Origin: Bacteroidota bacterium
GTDB lineage: Bacteria > Bacteroidota > Bacteroidia > Flavobacteriales > Schleiferiaceae
Direction: 5' to 3'
DNA length: 64,000 bases
Assembly: GCA_024742495.1 (NCBI GenBank)
Contig: JANSYJ010000008.1
Span: 1-64,000, forward strand
How positions within the stretch are numbered: the first letter of the stretch is position 1; each line of letters starts with the position of its first letter. The position numbers and the translations under genes were made by a program. Below, one piece after another: positions 27,005-35,887 of the stretch. Under the pieces are notes generated by a model. It saw nothing but the letters and a program-made list of their open reading frames with translations, was not told the DNA's origin and did no database searches.

Positions 27005-27520
27005 CTATAAGCTTAGCTGCAATTTCTTGTGGAGTTCAGACCTCACTTGAATCAAAAATTTCTCTTGCGACCTATATTTAAAGCCACTACTACTGAGCTC
27101 TATTTTGAAATTCAATCCTTCTATTAGAAGCGCATTAGCTTCAATTTGATAGGTCCTTTCCCAAGCGGCCAGAGTTTGTCCGAATGAACTAGATAATAAA
27201 CGCCTAGCACCAATTAGGCTCAGTAAGCTTATCGGCCTTGGCCTTATAGCTTCCTTCCCCCTTTGAAAACTAATTTGAAGGACATCCACAAATGGCAGAG
27301 CTATTCTAATAGATCGGTTATTTTTCGATAAATAGAGTAAGAATCCCTTTTGATGCAAGCCTATTATTAGCAGTGCATTAGCCCAGCTACTATATTCAAG
27401 ATTTTCTACTTGCATGCCTTGAAGGAAAAAGGATGGACAAGATTTCAACGGCGCCTTAGTGGGGGCTCCAATGAGCTTGGCAAGCCTAGTGCTGGCGGTA
27501 TTATCATTAAGAATTTGCAT
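27005..27520 (-). CDS. Protein of unknown function
   Basis: 171 residues from ATG 27520, which overlaps the GNAT stop by 14 bp (longer frames to 27568 run into the GNAT gene). No signal peptide or transmembrane segment. The sequence alternates short hydrophobic strands (ANALLIIGLHQKGFLLYLS, IRIALPFVDVLQISF) with a basic helical end, which could suit a PH-like beta fold. I do not recognise the family. The overlap with the GNAT gene suggests coupled expression. Confidence 0.6.
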   Translation of the reverse strand: MQILNDNTASTRLAKLIGAPTKAPLKSCPSFFLQGMQVENLEYSSWANALLIIGLHQKGFLLYLSKNNRSIRIALPFVDVLQISFQRGKEAIRPRPISLLSLIGARRLLSSSFGQTLAAWERTYQIEANALLIEGLNFKIELSSSGFKYRSQEKFLIQVRSELHKKLQLSL

Positions 27521-28340
27521 CCCCCTTAAATTTATAGACCGGAATCTTACCGGCATCTTTAAAGCCAAGTCGCTTGTACAAGGAGTAGCCGGCTTCAGTA
27601 GCCTGAAGCCAAACCGAAGAACAAGACTTTTCCCTGGCTCTCCGCAAAGCTTCTTGCATTAGGGCTTTAGCAAATCCTTTCGACCTTTGTTCTTTTCGGG
27701 TTGCCAGCAAGTAAATACCGGCATGTTCTTCATAGGTATAGAGCAGAACCGTGCTTACAATTTTAGCCTGCTTATAAAGGGCTAAAAAATGAACATTGGG
27801 ACTTTGGTTTAGCGATTCAAATAAGTGGGAATTTAAGGTCCCGCCTAGCATTAGCTCGGCCTTTACCACAGCTAGCCAATCCTCCAATTTTTCATCATTT
27901 CCAAATTCCTTGACGCTAAATTGCCCTTTTGTGTCAAAGCTCAAATTACTTGGATTGATGCTCATGGCCGTCCAGGTCCTTCGGTGATAGTCTTGCTCCA
28001 AGAAAAAACGATTTAGCTTTTCCTCACTATTGGCTTCCCCTACAATGATGGCAGGGAGCTTATTTGCAGCTTGATCAGCTCTTATCTGGCCGGCCATTTC
28101 TGGCCAAAGGGACTTGGCCGATTTAAAGTTTAGGACTTGATTAGGCCAAACTGAATTCAAGGTCTTAATACTATCAAATTGATTTCCAACACAGTATTCA
28201 CAATCTACCTGCTCTCCCATTTCACGGAAGAGTTGGATGATATTGGATGATTTATAATCTGCCAAAATTGATTCGCGAATTAGATTCCTCTTGCTGAGGA
28301 AAAGGTATGAATTCTTTGCATGGAGAGCTCTAAAATCCAT
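27507..28340 (-). CDS. GNAT family N-acetyltransferase
   Basis: 277 residues. The C-terminal half has the GNAT core: VLLYTYEEHAGIYLLAT (strands 4-5 region), the acetyl-CoA loop EQRSKGFAKALMQEALRRA (motif A, Q/RxxGxA) and AGYSLYKRLGFKDAG (motif B). The N-terminal 130 residues form a further, less conserved domain, so this may be a two-domain GNAT. The acceptor is unknown. It overlaps the unknown gene downstream. Confidence 0.83.
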   Translation of the reverse strand: MDFRALHAKNSYLFLSKRNLIRESILADYKSSNIIQLFREMGEQVDCEYCVGNQFDSIKTLNSVWPNQVLNFKSAKSLWPEMAGQIRADQAANKLPAIIVGEANSEEKLNRFFLEQDYHRRTWTAMSINPSNLSFDTKGQFSVKEFGNDEKLEDWLAVVKAELMLGGTLNSHLFESLNQSPNVHFLALYKQAKIVSTVLLYTYEEHAGIYLLATRKEQRSKGFAKALMQEALRRAREKSCSSVWLQATEAGYSLYKRLGFKDAGKIPVYKFKGDANS

Positions 28341-28399
28341 GCTTTAAAAAATGGCCTTTTATCATTTGAACCTTACCTTTACAGGAAATCACTTTACAT

Positions 28400-29788
28400 A
28401 TGTCCTCTCAAAAAGACTATATCGATAAAAACAAAGATCGCTTTGTAGAAGAGCTCTTTGACATTTTACGAATACCTAGTATTTCGGCAGATAGCGCCTA
28501 TAAAAATGATGTTTTAAAAACCGCCGAAGTGGTGGCCGACAGCTTAAAGAAAGCTGGGGCTGAATCGGTTGAAATTTGCGAAACACCGGGATACCCCATC
28601 GTTTATGGGGAGCGAATTTTAGATAGCAATTTACCAACGGTTTTAATTTATGGGCATTACGACGTTCAGCCACCTGATCCCATGGAGCTTTGGACAACGG
28701 AGCCTTTTGATCCGGTTATTCGTAAAACCGACATTCATCCTGATGGGGCTATTTTTGCCCGAGGCGCTTGTGATGACAAAGGTCAAATGTTTATGCATGT
28801 AAAAGCCCTGGAGGTAATGATGCAGACCAATACCCTAGCTTGCAACGTAAAGTTCATGATTGAGGGAGAAGAAGAAGTTGGATCCGAAAACCTTGAATGG
28901 TTTGTAAAACGCAACCGCGAGAAGCTTTCCGCTGATGTTATTCTAATTTCTGACACGGGAATGATCGCTAATGATACCCCGAGCATTACTACTGGACTTA
29001 GAGGTTTAAGTTATGTGGAGGTGAAAATCACTGGACCCAATAGAGATTTGCATTCTGGACTTTATGGAGGAGCCGTGGCCAATCCCATTAATGTTCTTAC
29101 CAATATGATAGCCAGCTTGCAAGATGATAACCTGCATATTACCATTCCTGGTTTTTATGCCGATGTGCAAGAGCTAAGTGAAGAAGAAAGAGCGGCAATG
29201 GCGGAAGCGCCCTTTAATTTAGACAACTATAAAAAAGCTTTAGATCTTAGCGATATTCACGGTGAATTAGGCTACAGCACACCGGAAAGAGCCTCTATTC
29301 GTCCTACCCTAGATGTTAATGGCATTTGGGGCGGTTATACCGGTGAGGGGGCCAAAACGGTAATTCCATCTTGGGCTAAAGCTAAAATTTCCATGCGCTT
29401 GGTTCCGCACCAAGACCCCGATAAAATCACCAAATTGTTTCAAGAACACTTCGAATCTATAGCCCCAAAATCGGTTAAAGTAGAAGTTACACCCCATCAT
29501 GGTGGACTACCTTACGTTTCACCAACTGATGATCCTGGATACCGGGCCGCAAGCAAGGCCATGGAAGAAAGCTTTGGTAAAACTCCGGTTCCAGTGCGGA
29601 GCGGAGGAAGTATTCCTATTGTTGCTTTGTTTGAGCAAGAACTTGGTTTAAAAAGTATCTTGATGGGCTTTGGCTTAGATAGTGACGCCATTCATTCTCC
29701 GAATGAGCATTATGGCCTATTTAATTATTACAAAGGAATTGAGACCATTCCACTATTTTTCAAACACTTTGCCGCTGCCGCCGAGTAG
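28400..29788 (+). CDS. M20 family dipeptidase
   Basis: 462 residues. Metal-site motifs in order: YGHYDVQPPDP, ARGACDDKGQ, EGEEEVGSEN (catalytic Glu), ISDTGM and a C-terminal GLDSDAIHSPNEHYG (His ligand). This is the M20A dipeptidase group related to carnosinase (CNDP) and DUG1; no signal peptide, so it acts in the cytoplasm on dipeptides. Length is normal. A rho-independent terminator follows. Confidence 0.93.
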   Translation: MSSQKDYIDKNKDRFVEELFDILRIPSISADSAYKNDVLKTAEVVADSLKKAGAESVEICETPGYPIVYGERILDSNLPTVLIYGHYDVQPPDPMELWTTEPFDPVIRKTDIHPDGAIFARGACDDKGQMFMHVKALEVMMQTNTLACNVKFMIEGEEEVGSENLEWFVKRNREKLSADVILISDTGMIANDTPSITTGLRGLSYVEVKITGPNRDLHSGLYGGAVANPINVLTNMIASLQDDNLHITIPGFYADVQELSEEERAAMAEAPFNLDNYKKALDLSDIHGELGYSTPERASIRPTLDVNGIWGGYTGEGAKTVIPSWAKAKISMRLVPHQDPDKITKLFQEHFESIAPKSVKVEVTPHHGGLPYVSPTDDPGYRAASKAMEESFGKTPVPVRSGGSIPIVALFEQELGLKSILMGFGLDSDAIHSPNEHYGLFNYYKGIETIPLFFKHFAAAAE

Positions 29789-29815
29789 CAGCTGTGTCTG
29801 GCTCAATAATTTAAG

Positions 29816-29844
29816 ACCGCTCTGGAAACAGGGCGGTTTTTTTT
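29816..29844 (+). terminator. Rho-independent terminator after the M20 gene
   Basis: An 8-bp stem (29816-29823 with 29830-29837, one G-U pair), a 6-base loop and a run of eight T (29837-29844). It also reaches the stop codon of the convergent phosphate transporter gene; on the minus strand the stem is followed only by a weak T-rich stretch, so it may act poorly in that direction. Confidence 0.85.
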
Positions 29845-31381
29845 ACTTCTTACGACGATTGCTGCGCAGCAAGGCAAACACGGCCAGTACAAATAAAGCC
29901 AGGGCTACATATGAGCCTCCAAAGCGAATGGCCAAGGCGATTATTGCTGCTGCGCTAAAGGCTGCGAAAGCGGTTAAAAACCAACCACCAATTACATTTA
30001 CCACTCCCGCCACTCGATAAGGTGCCGATCCAGCACCCCAGGCACGGTCCGCTAAACTTGCCCCCATAGCTACCATAAAGGAAACATAGGTGGTAGAAAG
30101 CGGTAATTTAAGGCTAGAGGCAAAAGCAATTAAGATACTAGCAATTACCAGGTTAACAGAAGCGCGAACCAAATCAAAGGCTGGCTTTTCCCCCTCTTCT
30201 ATAATTTCAATTCTAAAGCGACTATCAATTCGAGCCAGGGTTCTATTTGGTACAACGTGGGTAAAGAAATTTGAAAAAGCCGTCGCTACTGAGATAATTC
30301 CCCTGGATACCGCATTGGGCTTAAAACGCTCATCTACCGCACCTTGAGAACCTAATTTCACTGAAGTATCGGTCACTTTTCGGGCCTTAGCCGAAAACCA
30401 AAGGGTTAAAACCATTATGGCACCAGCCAAGAAGAGTAAAACCTTGGGAGTTTGTACCGCCTCCGCTAAGGCTATCATACTAAATGCGTCAGCAGCCAAG
30501 CCAGAGTCTTGCCAAAGAAAGTACGATTGGTAGCCAGTTATGGGTACACCAATAAAATTAACCAAGTCATTTCCGGCAAAAGCCATGGCTAGGGAAAAGG
30601 TACCAGTGAGAACAACAATCTTTAATGGATTAACTGAAAACAGTCTTTGCAAAAGGGCCAAAATTACCGTGCTAGCTAGCAATGAAAACCCAACTATATA
30701 AAGGGTGTTTTCTTTAAAAAAGCTATTTACGCTTTTGCCAAAATCTGCTCCCTTGATACCCTTTATCAGTAGGAAATATATAATGATGGTCATGCAAATC
30801 CCTCCGAATAAAGCACCATACTTCTTTATGCCATGCTTGAGATTAAAAGTGAACCATAAGCGTGAAATCCATTGGGAAAGTGCGCCCACCGAAAAGGCCA
30901 CTCCTATTGAAAGGAAAATACCCGCGATAATCTGACTTGCTTTCGCGGTATTGATAACGTCTAAGAGGTTTAAGTTTTGGGGATTGTCCTCACGCAGCAT
31001 TAACCAGCCCACCATTACACTGGCCCCAAGCAGTTCAAATACAATAGATACCGTGGTACTGGTAGGCATCCCGAAACTATTAAAGGCATCCAATAAAATA
31101 ATATCGGTAATCATAACCGCCATAAAGACGACCATCACATCAGCATAGCTAAAAAAGCTCGGGTTAAAGATTCCCTTGCGAGCCACCTCCATCATGCCGC
31201 TGGAAAATGCAGCTCCGGCAAAAACACCAGCCGCGGCGATAATTAATATGGTTCGTTGACTAGCAACCTTTGAGCCGATGGCCGAGGTTAAGAAATTCAC
31301 CGCATCATTACTAACCCCAACGACCAAGTCACCAACGGCCAAAATTAAAAGGGCGATTACCAGAATTAAATAGATATCCAT
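29843..31381 (-). CDS. PiT-family inorganic phosphate transporter
   Basis: 512 residues, about twelve transmembrane segments. The family signature GVSNDAVNFLTSAIGSK lies near the N-terminus (about residues 22-39) and a second copy AGNDLVNFIGVPI in the second half, showing the internal duplication of PiT carriers. They take up phosphate with a cation symport. C-terminal half also carries ANLPLSTTYVSFMVAMGASLADRA-like residues (PLSTTYVSF). No phosphate regulator gene is next to it. Confidence 0.93.
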   Translation of the reverse strand: MDIYLILVIALLILAVGDLVVGVSNDAVNFLTSAIGSKVASQRTILIIAAAGVFAGAAFSSGMMEVARKGIFNPSFFSYADVMVVFMAVMITDIILLDAFNSFGMPTSTTVSIVFELLGASVMVGWLMLREDNPQNLNLLDVINTAKASQIIAGIFLSIGVAFSVGALSQWISRLWFTFNLKHGIKKYGALFGGICMTIIIYFLLIKGIKGADFGKSVNSFFKENTLYIVGFSLLASTVILALLQRLFSVNPLKIVVLTGTFSLAMAFAGNDLVNFIGVPITGYQSYFLWQDSGLAADAFSMIALAEAVQTPKVLLFLAGAIMVLTLWFSAKARKVTDTSVKLGSQGAVDERFKPNAVSRGIISVATAFSNFFTHVVPNRTLARIDSRFRIEIIEEGEKPAFDLVRASVNLVIASILIAFASSLKLPLSTTYVSFMVAMGASLADRAWGAGSAPYRVAGVVNVIGGWFLTAFAAFSAAAIIALAIRFGGSYVALALFVLAVFALLRSNRRKK

Positions 31382-31515
31382 GAAGTGTCCGCTGGTCTAA
31401 TGATAATTACAAAAATTGGATTCTAATGTTACCTCCAAGTTAAATGGACCTGCTTAAATAAGGCAGAGCTTATCCGCGCATTCTCCTTTACCTTGCCGTC
31501 AAAAGTAAGACCTTC

Positions 31516-33537
31516 ATGAGCATTCACCGCAATAATCTTGATCATTCTAAAAGCCCTTATTTACAGCAACATGCGCTTAATCCGGTGCATTGGCAAGCTT
31601 GGAATGAGGAAGTTTTAGCCGAGGCCATTGCTCAAAATAAACTTATCATTCTAAGTATTGGCTATAGTGCATGCCATTGGTGCCATGTTATGGAATCTGA
31701 AGTTTTTGAAAAAACCGAGGCAGCGGAGATTATGAATGCTCATTTTATATCTATTAAAGTTGATCGTGAAGAGCGACCGGATATTGATGAAATATATATG
31801 CGCGCCTTGCAATTAATGAAAGGACAAGGAGGTTGGCCTTTAAACGTGGTTTGCCTTCCAGATGGGAAACCCGTTTGGGGAGGCACTTATGTTCCACTTG
31901 ATAAATGGAAGGAAGTGCTTACCGAGCTTGCGAAAATGTATGCGGAGGACACAACACGCATGAGGGATTATGCCGACCAACTAACCAAAGGAATCCAACA
32001 AAGTATGTTGGTGAGCCTCAATCGAAGTCCCTTAAACATAGAGGCCAATGATTTGGATGAAATGTTTACAGAATGGTCTAAGGCTTTTGACCCCCAAGAA
32101 GGTGGCCCCAGGCGCGCACCTAAATTTCCCATGCCGGTAAACTTAAATTTCCTACTCGAGTATGGGTTGGTGCACAACAATAAAGAAGCCTTGCAGCACC
32201 TTCATTTAAGCTTAGAAAAAATGGGGCGAGGTGGCATTTACGATCAAATAGGAGGAGGCTTTGCTCGTTACTCGGTTGATGCTTTTTGGAAGGTGCCTCA
32301 TTTCGAGAAAATGCTTTATGATAATGCCCAGTTAGTCGCTCTCTATAGCAAAGCTTATCGCGCCTTTAAAAATCCAGAATTTGGCAATATCGCAAAGGAA
32401 ACATGGCAATTTTTAAAACGCGAAATGCTCCATAAAAGCGGCGCTTGGTATTCTGCGCTTGACGCGGATACAGAAGCGGAAGAAGGCAAATACTACGTTT
32501 GGACTTTGGCGGAACTTCAAAAAGTAATTAGCCCAAAAGACTGGCCTATTTTTAATGCTTACTACAGTATAGATAATGATGCTCATTGGGAAGATGGCAA
32601 ACTCATATTGCTGCGGAAGCAAAGTAGTGAATCCATAGCCAAGCGTTTTAAGCTTAGCGCTGATGAACTTGAAAAAAGAAATGACCAATGGCGTAAGTCA
32701 TTACTAGAAGAAAGGAGCCTTAGGGTAAAGCCAGGCTTGGATAATAAGGCCTTAAGCAGCTGGAATGCCCTAATGATCACTGCCGCTTGCGAGGCCTATC
32801 GCGCCTTTGAAAATGAAGATTTCATAGCAGTCGCGGAAAAAACAGCCGCATGGATCCTTCGGCATCAATGCTCGGGAAGTCAGCAATTAAAGCATGCTTG
32901 GCAGGATGGGCATTCTCATATAGATGGCCTGCTAGAAGATTATACATTTTGCATTGAGGCCTTCATTCAACTCTGGCAAATCACTGCAAAGGAGGAGTAT
33001 TTAAGTCAGGCTAAAATTTGGACAGAATTGGTTTTACAAGACTTCCAAGATCAAAAAAGTGGATTATTCTTTACCCGCTCTAAAAAGGCAGTAGCTTTAA
33101 TAAGTGATGGCATTGAAAGCCAGGATAACGTTATACCATCCGCCAATTCTGCAATGGCCCATAACCTATTTCAGTTGGGTTTAGTGTACAGTAATCATGC
33201 TTGGATTGAACAGGCCGCGCAGAATTTGGCCCATCTTAAGAAGCAGATGATAGACTATGGTGAAAGCTATGCCAATTGGGGCCGCCTAGCTTTATATATG
33301 GCACATCCTTATCACGAGATTGCCATTGTTGGGCAAGAGGCGAAGACTTATCAAAATAAGCTTCAGGCCGACTTAAGTCCTTTGGAGTTCATTTTTCATT
33401 CGGAGGCAGCTTCCGCTCTTGGAGCCTTCAAATCGAGACATGTAGCAGGAAAAACACTCATTTATCCTTGTCAAAAAGGAGCCTGCCAGCTTCCTTATAC
33501 CAGTGTTTCAAACTACTTAAAAGAGTTTCGAAAATAG
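31516..33537 (+). CDS. DUF255 thioredoxin-domain protein (YyaL/spermatogenesis-associated 20-like)
   Basis: 673 residues. An N-terminal thioredoxin-like domain starts with RNNLDHSKSPYLQQHALNPV and has the CHWC pair (Cys53, Cys56) in GYSACHWCHVMESEVFE. It is followed by a long all-helical region that resembles a six-hairpin glycosidase toroid (DALDADTEAEEGKYYVWT, VKPGLDNKALSSWNALM). No signal peptide, so probably cytosolic. The family is widespread and its biochemical function is unsettled. Confidence 0.92.
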   Translation: MSIHRNNLDHSKSPYLQQHALNPVHWQAWNEEVLAEAIAQNKLIILSIGYSACHWCHVMESEVFEKTEAAEIMNAHFISIKVDREERPDIDEIYMRALQLMKGQGGWPLNVVCLPDGKPVWGGTYVPLDKWKEVLTELAKMYAEDTTRMRDYADQLTKGIQQSMLVSLNRSPLNIEANDLDEMFTEWSKAFDPQEGGPRRAPKFPMPVNLNFLLEYGLVHNNKEALQHLHLSLEKMGRGGIYDQIGGGFARYSVDAFWKVPHFEKMLYDNAQLVALYSKAYRAFKNPEFGNIAKETWQFLKREMLHKSGAWYSALDADTEAEEGKYYVWTLAELQKVISPKDWPIFNAYYSIDNDAHWEDGKLILLRKQSSESIAKRFKLSADELEKRNDQWRKSLLEERSLRVKPGLDNKALSSWNALMITAACEAYRAFENEDFIAVAEKTAAWILRHQCSGSQQLKHAWQDGHSHIDGLLEDYTFCIEAFIQLWQITAKEEYLSQAKIWTELVLQDFQDQKSGLFFTRSKKAVALISDGIESQDNVIPSANSAMAHNLFQLGLVYSNHAWIEQAAQNLAHLKKQMIDYGESYANWGRLALYMAHPYHEIAIVGQEAKTYQNKLQADLSPLEFIFHSEAASALGAFKSRHVAGKTLIYPCQKGACQLPYTSVSNYLKEFRK

Positions 33538-33541
33538 AGAG

Positions 33542-34717
33542 CTAATCAGGAATCGCAGTACGCTTAAAGGTATATTCCCCTTTGTTTCTAATTCCTAACA
33601 GAATTTCACTTCCTCTCATTTGCTCGAGTATGGCACAATAGTCGCCAACTTCAGGCTTTTCTGGCAGAAGCTTCCCATTAACCGAAACGATGGTATCTCC
33701 CAGCTCTAAGTGCTCCAGGTGTTCCGGCATTAAGCTATTCTTCATGCCGATAATAATTCTGTCATTCTCGAAATACGGTGCCAAAGGATAGGAGCCTCTT
33801 AGCTCTGGTGCTTGCTTTGGCATGAGTAATATTTGAGAAGAAGGGTAATCAAAAAACACATGAAAATCTCTTAAAAAACGCATTCCTAAGAGTTTACCCT
33901 TTTTCCGTTGTTCCTGCTCGATAGGGACCCGAATATTGGTGTCGGGAAAATTAAAGGTCATCATAAACTCATGAGCGGTATCAATGGTACTTCCAAAAAG
34001 GCCTCCACTTAGATAACCATAAGCGGAATAGCGCGCATCTTCGGCCTTATAGCTGGAAGTCATTGACTTATTAAAAGACAATACACCTCCCGATCCAGTG
34101 TCGAAAGTAATGCCAGGTACATCCGTATCATTCACCTTTAATTGCACCACTGGGGTTCGAGAACTCTTCATGCTAAATGGTAAAATATACTTCTTCCCAC
34201 TGGGCCAATGCGCCTTAGTTTTACTCAAGCGTAAAACGCTATCGGCTACTGAAAAATCCCAATATTGTAGAGCCATGGCATTGGCTCCTATTATCCCATC
34301 TAAACCCAGGCAATTTAAAATGGCAGAAGACTTTAAGTCCGAGGCCAAGCCAACTAAGCCCGTGAAACTACGATCGCCAATTTTCAGATCGGGGAGCAAA
34401 ACATAGTCTTGCCGCCGTACCTTACTTTGAGAATCTCTAATGTCGCCTTTCTTCATGATGCGACATTTATACTTCTCGGCTAAATCCTGGGAAATCACCA
34501 TGGGCGCTCCTGAATCAAATAAGAAGTTATAGGGCTCTCCCTCTATTATCACTTCAACAAAAATCAAATTGCGTTCTATGTGAATAGGCAGTTCACAAAC
34601 CTCCTTACTGGACTCGGAATATTGCACTTCCCCCCTACCGAATAAGCTAGAACTAGAGCGACATGCTCCCACTAAAAGTAGCATTGAGGCAAAACCTAAA
34701 ATGAGCTTTAATTTCAT
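33542..34717 (-). CDS. Retropepsin-like aspartyl protease lipoprotein with PDZ domain
   Basis: 391 residues with lipoprotein signal (lipobox LLVGAC). Two aspartyl-protease-like motifs are visible: FLFDSGAPMVIS (about residue 67) and ITFDTGSGG (about residue 205), each preceded by hydrophobic strands, so the protein seems to hold both halves of the active site in one chain. A C-terminal PDZ-like domain (LGDTIVSVNGKLLPE) follows. Function is unknown; the family occurs as clan AA proteases in Bacteroidota. Confidence 0.82.
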   Translation of the reverse strand: MKLKLILGFASMLLLVGACRSSSSLFGRGEVQYSESSKEVCELPIHIERNLIFVEVIIEGEPYNFLFDSGAPMVISQDLAEKYKCRIMKKGDIRDSQSKVRRQDYVLLPDLKIGDRSFTGLVGLASDLKSSAILNCLGLDGIIGANAMALQYWDFSVADSVLRLSKTKAHWPSGKKYILPFSMKSSRTPVVQLKVNDTDVPGITFDTGSGGVLSFNKSMTSSYKAEDARYSAYGYLSGGLFGSTIDTAHEFMMTFNFPDTNIRVPIEQEQRKKGKLLGMRFLRDFHVFFDYPSSQILLMPKQAPELRGSYPLAPYFENDRIIIGMKNSLMPEHLEHLELGDTIVSVNGKLLPEKPEVGDYCAILEQMRGSEILLGIRNKGEYTFKRTAIPD

Positions 34718-34891
34718 GAGCCTGAATTTCGGAAAAATGATGATATAAAAAGGCCATGCCTAAAATTTTGCAATTCCAGTCTTTTGAGGCTTAGCCAGCC
34801 ATTCCTAGCCTTGTTCGTTTATTTTCTTTACTCTTCTGAGATGAACAAAGAAAATAGGTGAACATCTAATTCCCTTTTATACTTTAGAGAG

Positions 34892-35887
34892 ATGCCAAAA
34901 GTATCCTTAATCATGCCTTTCTACCAGTCGGAGCATTTCCTGCAGGAGGCATTGCTTTCTTTAATTGGGCAAAAATTTGCCGATTGGGAACTGTTGGCTA
35001 TAGATGATTTTTCTGCTGATGGCGGTCCACGAATAGTGCAAGACTTTGCCTCTTACGATTCGAGGATTCGGTACATTAAAAATCAACAGAAAGGTATTAT
35101 CCCAGCCTTGCAATTGGGTTTAAAAAAAGCTCAAGGAAAGTATATCGGTCGTTTTGATTCTGACGATTTACTACCGCCAGAAAGATTGCTGCTGATGCTT
35201 AATTATTTGGATGAAGCGCCGCCTAAATCCATCGTAACTGGTTTGGTTCAATACTTTTCTAATCGGCCCATTTCTCGGGGCTACATCAAATACCAAGCTT
35301 GGATAAATGAACTCAATCTCAATGGTGAAACATGGGAGGATATATATCGCGAATGTGTTATCGCCTCACCAAACTGGCTCATGCGGCGAGAGGAGCTCTT
35401 GGCGATAGGAGGTTTTAATAAACTGGAATATCCCGAGGACTATGATTGGTGTTTCCGCTGCTATGCTGAGCAATTTGAGGTGCATTGTATAGGCAAGGTA
35501 ACCTTACAATGGCGGGAGCATCCCGATCGAACTTCTCGAAATTCGGAGCATTATCAACAAGCGGCTTTTTTTAAATTAAAATTGAAGCGATTCTTAGAGC
35601 TAGAAAGTTTTGAGGAGCTTATCCTTTGGGGCTCGGGAAGAAAGGCCAGAATTAGCGCCGCTTATTTCCTCTCCCAAGGTCAGCCGTTTCGTTGGATGGA
35701 TTTAGATCCTAGTCGATTCCCCAGCGGTATTTTAGGGGTGGCCATTGAAGATTATCGATTACTCCAGAATAGAAGCGGTCTGAAAGTGCTTATTGGAGTT
35801 TACCCTAATCCTTCGGAGCGACAAGACTTAGAGACATTTTTAAGCAGTCGTCAACTGCAAATCGGTCAGGATTATTGGTACTTATAA
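34892..35887 (+). CDS. Glycosyltransferase family 2
   Basis: 331 residues. GT-A fold features: VSLIMPFYQSEHFLQEALLSL near the N-terminus, LLAIDDFSADGG, and the DxD-type motif GRFDSDDLLPPERL (about residues 88-101), then EDYDWCFRCY as the acceptor-side motif. The C-terminal 100 residues contain LILWGSGRKARISAAYFL, a Rossmann-like segment after the transferase. It transfers a sugar to an unknown acceptor. The 3' end overlaps the convergent histidine kinase by 16 bp. The 174 bp before it hold no gene. Confidence 0.9.
   Translation: MPKVSLIMPFYQSEHFLQEALLSLIGQKFADWELLAIDDFSADGGPRIVQDFASYDSRIRYIKNQQKGIIPALQLGLKKAQGKYIGRFDSDDLLPPERLLLMLNYLDEAPPKSIVTGLVQYFSNRPISRGYIKYQAWINELNLNGETWEDIYRECVIASPNWLMRREELLAIGGFNKLEYPEDYDWCFRCYAEQFEVHCIGKVTLQWREHPDRTSRNSEHYQQAAFFKLKLKRFLELESFEELILWGSGRKARISAAYFLSQGQPFRWMDLDPSRFPSGILGVAIEDYRLLQNRSGLKVLIGVYPNPSERQDLETFLSSRQLQIGQDYWYL

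Noticed and set aside
26996-27018. Direct repeat AAGCTTAGCT twice near the end of the unknown gene
   Set aside because: A single pair of 10-bp repeats in AT-rich sequence is expected by chance and does not resemble an insertion scar.
31516-33537. The DUF255 protein as part of a thioredoxin relay
   Set aside because: It has a CHWC pair but no signal peptide and no redox gene near it.
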